Below are positions 1-5,965 of a stretch of 5,965 bases of DNA, piece by piece. A program made the position numbers and the translations under genes. Each line of letters starts with the position of its first letter. The first letter of the stretch is position 1. The DNA comes from a candidate division Hyd24-12 bacterium UBA5074 (lineage in GTDB: Bacteria > Fermentibacterota > Fermentibacteria > Fermentibacterales > Fermentibacteraceae). The notes under the pieces are model-generated. The model was not told the origin of the DNA. It made no database searches and saw only the letters and a list, made by a program, of their open reading frames with translations. Location: the NCBI GenBank assembly GCA_002414865.1, contig DIAQ01000037.1:1-5965 (forward strand), given 5' to 3'.

Positions 1-1
1 A

Positions 2-2794
2 GTCGAGAGCCCCTCCACGCTTGCCTGCGCGGCCGCTGAGGCGGGTCTTTCTGCGCTCGTCGTGGCCGACCAGGGAGGGCTTTACGGAGCGGTCGACACC
101 GAGGACTCCTGCCGGGGTTGCGGCATCTCGCCAGGCCTGGGCGCGAGCCTGCGCATCGGCGGTCGCAGCTTCCTGTTCGTATCCCTCGCAGGCGGGTGGC
201 CTGCCATGTGCAGGCTGGTCACCGCGTCAGGGGGGGAGAACGGATGCGGGATAGCCGCTTCGCTCGTCGATGCCTCCTGCACCGCCGCGGTGGCATTCGA
301 CGCCGCGGACGCCGCCTGGCTGACATCGAGCGGATATGCCGGCCGGGCCTATCTCGCCGTGTTGCCGTCCTCCCCCTCGGGCATCCCGCCCGGGGAGGCG
401 CAGGACCGCGCACTGGCGGCGGGTCTCTCGCCGATAGCGTTTCCACCGGTGGTGTTCGCCACGGCCGGAGGCCCCGCAAGGCACCGTATGCTGCGGGCCG
501 GCTCTCTCCACTGCGCGATGTCCGCCCTGCCGCCTGGTTCGCTGGCGCATCCCTCCTCGCGCATGCCCGGGCCCGGCGCCCTCGAACGATCCTTTCCGTG
601 CGCGCACAAAGCGTTGGAAGAGAATGAATCGCTGGCTTCCAGAGTGGCCTGCCTGCCCGGCCCGGTTCCTCCCTCCAGCAATCCCGGGGCCGATCTGCTG
701 GAGCTCGAGACGAAGGTGATCCCGCGCCTCCGCGAAACCTACGGACGGGCCGCCGCAGCGGCCGCCCGCGTCAGGGCGGAGCTCGACGCGATCGGGGGCG
801 CGGGCCTTGCCGGCTACTTCCTCGAGTTCGCGGAGATAGTCGACTTCTGCCGGGAGAGGGGCATCACTGCGACGGCCCGGGGGTCCGCGGCCGGAAGCAT
901 CCTGGCATACCTGCTGGGCATATCCGCGGTATGTCCGATGCGCCACGCCCTGTCCTTCGCCAGGTTCTTCAACACGCTGCGGCCCGATCCGCCCGACATC
1001 GATCTGGACATAGACAGCGAGCGCCGCGACGAAGTGATGGACCATGTGCTGGACAGCAGGGCGGGGCGGGCCGGCTTCGTGGGGGCCATGGTCTGCCACC
1101 GGAGAAGATCCGCCTTCAGGGTTGCCGCGGAGGCCTGGGGGCTCAGCCCGTCGGACATAGACTCTCTTTCCAGGGGGCTCTCCGATCCCTCGAGCGGCGC
1201 GTGGTCCAGGGAGCCCGCAGCATCCATCAGGAAGGCAGCGACGCTCCTCGAGGGAGTGCCGTCGCACCTGGCGCCGCACCCCTGTGGTCTCGTCGTGTCG
1301 CCCGGACGGCTCTCGGATACCGCTCCGTCGGAGCCCGGCACGACGGGAAGGCCCGTCGTCCAGCTCGACGGCGACGGCGTCGAGCGGCTCGGACTCCTGA
1401 AGATGGATCTGCTGGGCCAGAGGGGCCTCTCGGTGATCTCTCGCGTGGCCGCAGCCACCGCGGCGGTTCCCCTGGGCGGCGCGGACGAGTGCGTCACCGA
1501 AGCGCTCGAGCTCATGGACAGGGCTGACACGCTCGGCGTCGTCCATGTCGAATCGCCGGCCATGCGCGGTCTGCTGAGGGAGATGACCATCAGAAGCCTG
1601 GACGACGTGGCCAGGGCGCTCGCCCTGGTCAGGCCCGGGGCATCGGGCGGCGGCGGCCGCGACCGCTATCTCTCCGCCATAAGGGGTACCGCCCCGGCCT
1701 CCTATGCTCTTCCAGCCCTTCGCGAGTGTCTGAGGGACAGCTTCGGAGTGCTTCTCTACGAAGAGGACGTCTCCGAGTCGGCATCCAGGCTGCTGGGCCT
1801 CGACGAAGCCCGCGCCGACCTCCTCAGGAGAAGGCTTAAGAGGAAGAGCGTGTCCGCGGAGGAGATGGGGGGGATGTGCACGGCGGCCGGGCTGTGCGGA
1901 GAGGAGGTCACGAAGGCCTCGGAGTTCCTGAGGGGCTTCGAAGGCTACGGATTCTGCAGGTCCCACGCCTATGCCTATGCCTTCGTCGCATGCCGTTCGG
2001 CCGGATTGAAGGCCTCCTCGCCGGCGGTGTTCATGGCGGCCGTTCTCGCCGGAGGCGGCGGCTTCTACGATCAGACCGTCTACATCGAGGAGGCCAGGCG
2101 CATGGGCCTCCGCATGGTCGCTCCGGGAGTCAACGGCGGGGACTGGGCGGCGAGGGAGCACGGGGGCGCCGTGATGCTGGGATTCTCGAGTCTGCGCGGC
2201 ATGGGGACGGCGGAGTTCGAGAAGCTGCGCTCGAGGAGGCCGCACGCCTCGCCTTCATCAGTCGCCGCGCCGGGATGCTGCGGGCGGGCCGTGGCCGAGG
2301 CCATGGCCCTGGCGGGGTGCTTCGACGAGCTCGGGATGACCCGCTCCCAGGCCCTCTGGGCCGCCAGGTGCCCCGATGCCGGGCTGCTCCCGGGGGCGGA
2401 CTTCCTGCCATCCCTGCCCGAGCACTCGACCGAGGAGAAGGTGGTCGAGGAGATCAGGCTGCTCGGCTCGGCGCTCTCGGCGGATCCCTCTTCGCTCGTC
2501 GAGAGACCCCGCGGAACCACGCCCATGTCATCGGTCGGAACATCGCCATGCCGCATCTGGGGCCGCGTGCTCACCAGCAGGAGGCTGGACGGGGGGTGCG
2601 GCTTCCTGATGCTCGGCGACGGGACGGGGTACGCCGACCTGTTCGTGCCCTCCGGCATGTTCCGCCCCGCCATGGTCAGCTGCAGGAGGCCGGGAGCCAC
2701 TCTCGTCGCTGCGGTCGTGCCCGAGCCGGGGCACCGTCTGAGGGCCACCTCGGTGTGTGCCGGGCCATTGACGCCATTTCCCGCCGAGTTATGA
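2..2794 (+). CDS. dnaE: Compact DNA polymerase III alpha-type polymerase (DnaE family), 5' end outside the window
   Basis: This is a template-directed DNA polymerase of family C. The frame is open from base 2, and the codons before the first GTG (62) already match the conserved N-terminus of alpha subunits (ESPSTLACAAAEAGLSALVV, then ADQGGLYGAV, compare ALTDHDGLYGAV). The GTG is therefore internal, and the true start is probably only some 15-20 codons upstream. Order of parts: degenerate PHP domain (to about 690); palm with GYFLEFAEIV and ARGSAAGSILAYLLGIS (about 815-930); PDIDLDID with catalytic Asp at 1001-1003 and 1007-1009; third Asp in KMDLLG at 1406-1408; fingers motifs FGVLLYEEDV and GYGFCRSHAYAYAF (about 1743-1985); helix-hairpin-helix-like part (about 2180-2350); OB fold CRIWGRVLTSRR onward (2549-2780). 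With 930 residues visible, it is shorter than a replicative DnaE (about 1,160) and lacks the C-terminal tau-binding part. KMDLLGQRGLSVIS and HRRRSAFRVAAEA resemble accessory, DnaE2/ImuC-like copies. Active polymerase is likely; a translesion role is inference. Confidence 0.93.
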   Translation, partial: VESPSTLACAAAEAGLSALVVADQGGLYGAVDTEDSCRGCGISPGLGASLRIGGRSFLFVSLAGGWPAMCRLVTASGGENGCGIAASLVDASCTAAVAFDAADAAWLTSSGYAGRAYLAVLPSSPSGIPPGEAQDRALAAGLSPIAFPPVVFATAGGPARHRMLRAGSLHCAMSALPPGSLAHPSSRMPGPGALERSFPCAHKALEENESLASRVACLPGPVPPSSNPGADLLELETKVIPRLRETYGRAAAAAARVRAELDAIGGAGLAGYFLEFAEIVDFCRERGITATARGSAAGSILAYLLGISAVCPMRHALSFARFFNTLRPDPPDIDLDIDSERRDEVMDHVLDSRAGRAGFVGAMVCHRRRSAFRVAAEAWGLSPSDIDSLSRGLSDPSSGAWSREPAASIRKAATLLEGVPSHLAPHPCGLVVSPGRLSDTAPSEPGTTGRPVVQLDGDGVERLGLLKMDLLGQRGLSVISRVAAATAAVPLGGADECVTEALELMDRADTLGVVHVESPAMRGLLREMTIRSLDDVARALALVRPGASGGGGRDRYLSAIRGTAPASYALPALRECLRDSFGVLLYEEDVSESASRLLGLDEARADLLRRRLKRKSVSAEEMGGMCTAAGLCGEEVTKASEFLRGFEGYGFCRSHAYAYAFVACRSAGLKASSPAVFMAAVLAGGGGFYDQTVYIEEARRMGLRMVAPGVNGGDWAAREHGGAVMLGFSSLRGMGTAEFEKLRSRRPHASPSSVAAPGCCGRAVAEAMALAGCFDELGMTRSQALWAARCPDAGLLPGADFLPSLPEHSTEEKVVEEIRLLGSALSADPSSLVERPRGTTPMSSVGTSPCRIWGRVLTSRRLDGGCGFLMLGDGTGYADLFVPSGMFRPAMVSCRRPGATLVAAVVPEPGHRLRATSVCAGPLTPFPAEL

Positions 2795-2846
2795 AAATCA
2801 TCCTGACGCAGTCCGAATGACCGTCTCCCGGGAGGGTGTCACATGA
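2791..2846 (+). other. Two 9-codon mini-ORFs joined by ATGA overlaps between polymerase and protease genes
   Basis: The polymerase stop TGA (2792-2794) sits in an ATGA. The ATG at 2791 opens a nine-codon frame (MKIILTQSE) ending at TGA 2818-2820. That stop also sits in an ATGA, whose ATG (2817) opens another nine-codon frame (MTVSREGVT) ending at TGA 2844-2846, which overlaps the protease ATG (2843). The three ATGs are 26 bases apart and fall in three different frames. This layout would let a terminating ribosome reinitiate stepwise, a known form of translational coupling. Neither mini-ORF has a clear Shine-Dalgarno sequence of its own, while the protease does, so coupling is possible but not needed. 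The peptides match nothing I recognise. It may be chance. Confidence 0.3.
2830..2836 (+). promoter_or_regulatory. Ribosome binding site of the Lon-type protease
   Basis: GGGAGGG lies six bases before the ATG at 2843, an ideal Shine-Dalgarno sequence and spacing that fixes this start. It forms the right half of a perfect palindrome, CTCCCGGGAG (2825-2834), which cannot fold on itself without a loop but could pair between two molecules. Confidence 0.85.
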
Positions 2847-5221
2847 AGCCCGAGCCTCTTTCCCCCGACAGGCTGAGATGGGTGTGCAGCAGTCAGCAGC
2901 TTGGTTTCGACAGCACGGACGACCTGCATCCGACCGATAAGATCGTCGGGCAGGACAGGGCGGTGCGGGCGGTCAGGCTCGGCCTCGAGATCCCGGCGAT
3001 AGGCTACAACATGTTCGTCACGGGGGTGTCGGGAACCGGGCGCGAGACGACCGTGAAGCGCATCCTCGATTCTCTCGACCTGTCCGGCACCTGCCTCCGG
3101 GACATCGTCTTCGTGCACAACTTCGAGGACAGCACGCGGCCCATCGCCCTCCTCCTCCCCTCGGAGGAGGGGGAGAAGTTCGCTGCCTGCCTCCAGCAGT
3201 GCGTCGAGCTGCTCAAGAGCAACATCCCCGCCGTGGTGGCCAGCGAGAAGATGACGGCCGAGCGGAGGACCCTGGGGAACAAGTACAAAGCCCTGCACCA
3301 GGATGTGATGAAGGCGCTCGAGGACCAGGCCGTGGAGAAGGGCTTCTCGGTCGTCTCCGTGGCGATCGGCCCCGACCAGTTCCGTCCGGACGTCCTTCCG
3401 GTCATCGACGGCCAGGCGGTCTCCTTCGAGCGGCTGGAGGAGCTGCAGAAGGAGGGCAAGCTCACGCCCGAGGCCGTGCAGAAGTACCAGGAGACGCATG
3501 AGGAGCTCTTCAACAAGCTGGCAGTGGCCTTCCGGAAGACCAAGAAGCTCGAGCTCGAGGCCCAGGACGAGTCCAGGGAGCTGCACCGCCGCCTGCTGAA
3601 GCCCACTGTGGAGGGCATCCTCGACAGGCTCAAGGAGGGTGCCGACGAGAAGGTCACGGCCTACGCCCTCTCCCTGGAGAACACGATCCTCGACAACCTG
3701 GACGACTTCCTGAATCCCGGACCCGACGAGGACCCGTACTACCTCTTCACCGCGAACCTGCTGGTCGACAACAGCAAGTCAGAAGGCGCACCCGTAATCA
3801 TCGAGAAGTTCCCCGACGCCGTGAGCCTCTTCGGGTCCATCGAGCGCATCATGGTCGACAACAAGCCGTACAGCGACTTCACGATGATCCGCGCAGGCTC
3901 GATGCTCCGCGCCGAGGGCGGCTACCTCATCATGGACGCGATGGATGTCATCAGGCAGCCCGGACTCTGGCAGACGCTGATGCAGACGCTGCGCAACCAG
4001 ACCGTCGTGATCAGGCAGCACGACCCGCTGGGCCTCTACCCGGTGGAGATACAGCCCGAGCCGGTGGAAGTGAACGTGAAGGTCATCCTGCTCGGCTCTG
4101 CCTATCTGTATTCGATACTGGGAACGAGCGATCCCGAGTTCGGGCTGCTGTTCCGGATCAGGGCCGACTTCGACGACGTGATGGACCTCAACGAGGCCAA
4201 CCTCAAGGATTTCGTCGAAGTGATCGCCTTCATCGTCCACAGCGAGGACCTGCCGCCGATGTCCTCTGCGGCGCTGGCCGCCCTGGCCGAGCAGGCCGTG
4301 AGGCTGACCGAGAGGCGCGACAGGATATCCACCGAGTTCAGCAGGATAGCCGACTACGCCAGGCAGGCCGCCTACTGGGCGAAGACCGAAGGCGTGTCCA
4401 GGGTCGAGGAGAAACACGTCCGGAGGGCGGTCCTGGAGAAGAGGAACCGCCTCTCGCTCTCCGAGGACTACGCCCTCGACGGGATCCTGAAGGGCGAGGT
4501 GCTCCTCGACACCACCGGGGCGAAGACAGGCCAGGTCAACGGACTCGTGGTCATCAGCACGGTCGACTACTCGTTCGGGCTTCCCATGAGGCTCACCGCC
4601 AGGGTGTCCGCCGGCAGGGAGGGCGTCATCGACATCGAGAGGGAGGCCGACCTGTCGGGCTCCATCCACACCAAGGGCGTCCTGATAATCAACGGCATCC
4701 TCAGGGGACGATACGCCAAGGACTATCCTCTCTCTCTCAGCGCCAGCATATGCATCGAGCAGAGCTACGGCGGGGTGGAAGGCGACAGCGCATCCGCTGC
4801 CGAGCTGTACGCGCTGGTCAGCGCCCTGTCCGGCCTGCCGCTGAGACAGGATCTCGCCGTCACCGGCTCGGTCAACCAGCACGGGGAGATCCAGCCCATC
4901 GGAGGGGTCAACCAGAAGATAGAGGGATTCTTCCGGGTCTGCAGCATGAAAGGCCTGACCGGCACGCAGGGCGTGATGATACCAGCATCGAACATCGGTC
5001 ACCTCCAGCTCGAGTCAGAGGTCGTCGAAGCCGTGGAAAAGGGCTTGTTCTCGATCTATCCCGTCAGAACGATCGACGAGGGGATCGAGCTCCTGACCGG
5101 AGTCCAGGCCGGCGAGCAGCTTCCAGGCGGGGGCTACCCGGAGGGCTCCGTGAACGACCTGGTCGATGCCAGGCTTCGCAGGATGGCGGGCATCCTCAAG
5201 GCCTTCGGCCGGGAGGCATGA
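2843..5221 (+). CDS. Lon-type ATP-dependent serine protease, AAA_32/LonB-like family
   Basis: This 792-residue, apparently complete protein should unfold and degrade proteins in the cytoplasm using ATP, as a ring-shaped oligomer; no signal peptide or membrane segment is seen. Domains: N-terminal region and AAA+ start (IVGQDRAVRAVRLGLEIP, about 34-52); P-loop GVSGTGRETT (61-70); a long charged, coiled-coil-like insertion (about 130-275); NLLVDNSKSEGAPVIIEKFP (about 312-331); Walker B-like GGYLIMDAMD (359-368); sensor/arginine-finger region VILLGSAYLYS to FRIRADFDDVMD (about 414-450); helical lid to about 540; then the Lon proteolytic domain with GQVNGLVV, EGDSASAAELYAL (S649) and GGVNQKIEGFF (K692). 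S649 and K692 are 43 residues apart, as S679 and K722 are in E. coli Lon, so the peptidase dyad is intact. Length and motif order fit the family of Lon-like proteases that have no separate LAN substrate-binding domain. Oddities: Arg67 replaces the P-loop Lys, Glu68 the usual Ser/Thr, and Ala366 the Walker B Glu. It lies 48 bases after the polymerase gene, probably in the same operon. Substrates are unknown. Confidence 0.95.
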   Translation: MKPEPLSPDRLRWVCSSQQLGFDSTDDLHPTDKIVGQDRAVRAVRLGLEIPAIGYNMFVTGVSGTGRETTVKRILDSLDLSGTCLRDIVFVHNFEDSTRPIALLLPSEEGEKFAACLQQCVELLKSNIPAVVASEKMTAERRTLGNKYKALHQDVMKALEDQAVEKGFSVVSVAIGPDQFRPDVLPVIDGQAVSFERLEELQKEGKLTPEAVQKYQETHEELFNKLAVAFRKTKKLELEAQDESRELHRRLLKPTVEGILDRLKEGADEKVTAYALSLENTILDNLDDFLNPGPDEDPYYLFTANLLVDNSKSEGAPVIIEKFPDAVSLFGSIERIMVDNKPYSDFTMIRAGSMLRAEGGYLIMDAMDVIRQPGLWQTLMQTLRNQTVVIRQHDPLGLYPVEIQPEPVEVNVKVILLGSAYLYSILGTSDPEFGLLFRIRADFDDVMDLNEANLKDFVEVIAFIVHSEDLPPMSSAALAALAEQAVRLTERRDRISTEFSRIADYARQAAYWAKTEGVSRVEEKHVRRAVLEKRNRLSLSEDYALDGILKGEVLLDTTGAKTGQVNGLVVISTVDYSFGLPMRLTARVSAGREGVIDIEREADLSGSIHTKGVLIINGILRGRYAKDYPLSLSASICIEQSYGGVEGDSASAAELYALVSALSGLPLRQDLAVTGSVNQHGEIQPIGGVNQKIEGFFRVCSMKGLTGTQGVMIPASNIGHLQLESEVVEAVEKGLFSIYPVRTIDEGIELLTGVQAGEQLPGGGYPEGSVNDLVDARLRRMAGILKAFGREA

Positions 5222-5965
5222 AGCCATAGGCGGCGGCAGAGGCCGGCTCCGGGTCTTCTCGAGCAGCTGGGGACAGCTCGAGAGCGGCGGATCCAACATC
5301 GGTGACCTCGCCATCTTCGCCTCGCAGGTCCGCGATCTTTCCCGGGACTTCGATCTGGGCGTCCTCTCGTCCGATCCCGCTGCGACGAAGGCTCGATTCG
5401 GGGCGACGGGCTTCTCCACCGGGCGCGGCAGGCTTGGCGCCATGCTCAGGGGCGTCCTCTGGGCCGATGCAGTGATCGTCGGCGGAGGCGAGCTCGTCCA
5501 GGACAGATCGTCCCTCCTGTACAGCCCCTTCAACCTGTTGCCGCTGAGGCTGGCATGGTGGCTCCGCCGTCCTTCTTTCGCCTGGTCGGTCGGTATCGGG
5601 CTGCCGTCCGAGCTCGCGCCATGGACGCCGGGCCAGGTGCGGAGGTGGGTGGGCCGCGCCAGGGGGATCACGGCGCGCGATCTCCATACCCACGACTATC
5701 TTGTCTCGCTCGGTCTCGACCCCGTCCGGGTCGTCCACACCGCCGACTCCGCATTCTCGCTTGCGGGAGACTACCGGCCGGGACCCGTCCGAAGCGACAT
5801 TCTCGGAGCCGCGCCGCGGGATGTCTCCAACCGCCGGGGAGGGCTGCTCCCTCTCGAGATCAGGAGGAAGCTGCGCATGTCCCTGCGGGAGTCCGGGGAC
5901 GGCGACCTCCGGGAATGGGCCGGAGCCCTCGACCGCCACATCGAGATCAACGGAGGGAGGGTTCG
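5166..5965 (+). CDS. Polysaccharide pyruvyl transferase-family protein (CsaB-like), 3' end outside the window
   Basis: The frame is open from the stop at 5151-5153 to the right edge. Conserved motifs begin at about 5250: LRVFSSSWGQ, then GGSNIGDLAIFASQVRDLSR (compare GNxGDEAIL of the family), ADAVIVGGGELVQD (glycine-rich nucleotide/PEP-binding loop), FAWSVGIGLPSEL, RARGITARDLHTHDYLVSLG and HTADSAFSL. This order is that of the PF04230 superfamily, whose studied members, such as CsaB, attach pyruvate ketals from phosphoenolpyruvate to cell-wall or exopolysaccharide sugars. Roughly two thirds of a usual 330-400-residue protein is visible. The start is uncertain. The only in-frame ATG/GTG/TTG is the ATG at 5166, which overlaps the protease gene by 56 bases, has no well-spaced Shine-Dalgarno sequence and adds about 28 non-conserved residues. 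The alternative is AUA at 5226, nine bases after GGGAGG. The donor, acceptor and exact reaction cannot be told from this fragment. Confidence 0.82.
   Translation, partial: MPGFAGWRASSRPSAGRHEAIGGGRGRLRVFSSSWGQLESGGSNIGDLAIFASQVRDLSRDFDLGVLSSDPAATKARFGATGFSTGRGRLGAMLRGVLWADAVIVGGGELVQDRSSLLYSPFNLLPLRLAWWLRRPSFAWSVGIGLPSELAPWTPGQVRRWVGRARGITARDLHTHDYLVSLGLDPVRVVHTADSAFSLAGDYRPGPVRSDILGAAPRDVSNRRGGLLPLEIRRKLRMSLRESGDGDLREWAGALDRHIEINGGRV
5211..5216 (+). promoter_or_regulatory. Strong Shine-Dalgarno sequence before the pyruvyl transferase-family gene
   Basis: GGGAGG lies within the last codons of the protease gene. It is one base from an ATG (5218) that reads only three codons before TAG, and nine bases from the in-frame AUA at 5226. 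Its position at the gene junction suggests that translation of the third gene starts here, with the AUA as the best-spaced candidate codon. It is not spaced to serve the in-frame ATG at 5166, which lies upstream of it. Confidence 0.5.
5257..5283 (+). repeat. Inverted repeat at the start of the pyruvyl transferase-family gene
   Basis: TCTCGAGC (5257-5264) and GCTCGAGA (5276-5283) are perfect inverted copies separated by 11 bases (AGCTGGGGACA). In RNA this makes an eight-pair stem about 36 bases after the protease stop. There is no T-run, so it does not look like an intrinsic terminator. It lies within coding sequence for SSSWGQLES and could affect initiation or mRNA decay at the junction, or be chance in GC-rich DNA. 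Confidence 0.3.

Noticed and set aside
62..64. GTG at 62 as the start of the polymerase gene
   Set aside because: The preceding in-frame codons (2-61) encode a conserved PHP-domain helix and strand, so the protein clearly begins before the window.
227..2245. Long open frame on the - strand (672 codons) opposite the polymerase gene
   Set aside because: It mirrors the polymerase codons in GC-rich DNA, has low-complexity Arg/Gly/Pro-rich sequence and no recognisable domain, while the + strand carries clear family C motifs throughout.
1876..2820. Open frame of 314 codons on the + strand overlapping the end of the polymerase gene
   Set aside because: It is out of frame with the polymerase motifs (GYGFCRSHAYAYAF, OB fold), Arg/Gly-rich and without domains, so it is a shifted-frame shadow.
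2795..2842. Promoter or terminator between polymerase and protease genes
   Set aside because: The 48-base gap has no stem followed by T residues and no convincing -35/-10 pair, so read-through is more likely.
3147..3171. Perfect 9-base inverted repeat (CCCTCCTCC / GGAGGAGGG, 7-base loop) within the protease gene, with an internal Shine-Dalgarno-like GGAGGAGGGGG
   Set aside because: It is explained by codons for Leu-Leu-Leu-Pro-Ser-Glu-Glu-Gly-Glu, lies deep inside the gene, has no T-run, and no suitable in-frame start codon follows at the right distance.
3779..5002. Open frame of 407 codons on the - strand opposite the protease gene
   Set aside because: It is antisense to the conserved Lon AAA and protease domains. 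Its sequence is rich in His, Asp and Gly without motifs, typical of the complement of high-GC codons.
5218..5229. ATG at 5218 overlapping the protease stop as the start of the third gene
   Set aside because: It reads only three codons before TAG and is in the wrong frame for the transferase unless a base is missing from the sequence; kept as a hypothesis in the findings, not as a gene.
5196..5939. Open frame of 247 codons on the - strand opposite the third gene
   Set aside because: The + strand frame shows ordered pyruvyl transferase motifs over the same span; the antisense product is Arg/Pro/Glu-rich and unrecognisable.

Overview
The window is a densely coding, high-GC stretch of a bacterial chromosome (roughly two thirds G+C by eye). 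It holds three genes, all on the + strand: the nearly complete 3' part of a compact DNA polymerase III alpha-type polymerase (from before base 1 to 2794), a complete Lon-type ATP-dependent protease of the AAA_32/LonB-like kind (2843-5221), and the 5' part of a polysaccharide pyruvyl transferase-family protein that runs off the right edge (from about 5166 or 5226 to beyond 5965). No tRNA, rRNA, CRISPR array, insertion sequence or attachment site is visible. The only intergenic gap, 2795-2842, is 48 bases.

A DnaE-family polymerase and Shine-Dalgarno sequences of the GGAGG type show that the host is a bacterium. AGG supplies about half of the arginine codons in the protease gene, which is unusual at this GC content. 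Protein divergence and that codon habit suggest an uncultivated, deep-branching, high-GC lineage, but the sequence alone cannot name the phylum.

The polymerase keeps its catalytic aspartates. Its PHP domain has lost the recognisable metal ligands, and the protein stops right after the OB fold, as non-replicative or translesion DnaE copies do. The protease has an intact Ser-Lys dyad (S649, K692, 43 residues apart, as in E. coli Lon) with a non-canonical Walker A and Walker B. The third gene has the glycine-rich and Asp motifs of the CsaB/pyruvyl transferase superfamily, which usually acts on cell-surface glycans.

The close same-strand spacing suggests one transcription unit. Polymerase and protease could plausibly work together in a stress or DNA-damage response, but this is inference from adjacency; the third gene looks functionally unrelated. 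The two points most worth checking are the gene junctions. At 2791-2846 three ATGA stop/start overlaps lie exactly 26 bases apart and link the polymerase stop to the protease start. At 5166-5230 the pyruvyl transferase frame has no well-placed ATG, GTG or TTG, only an AUA codon nine bases after a strong Shine-Dalgarno sequence.
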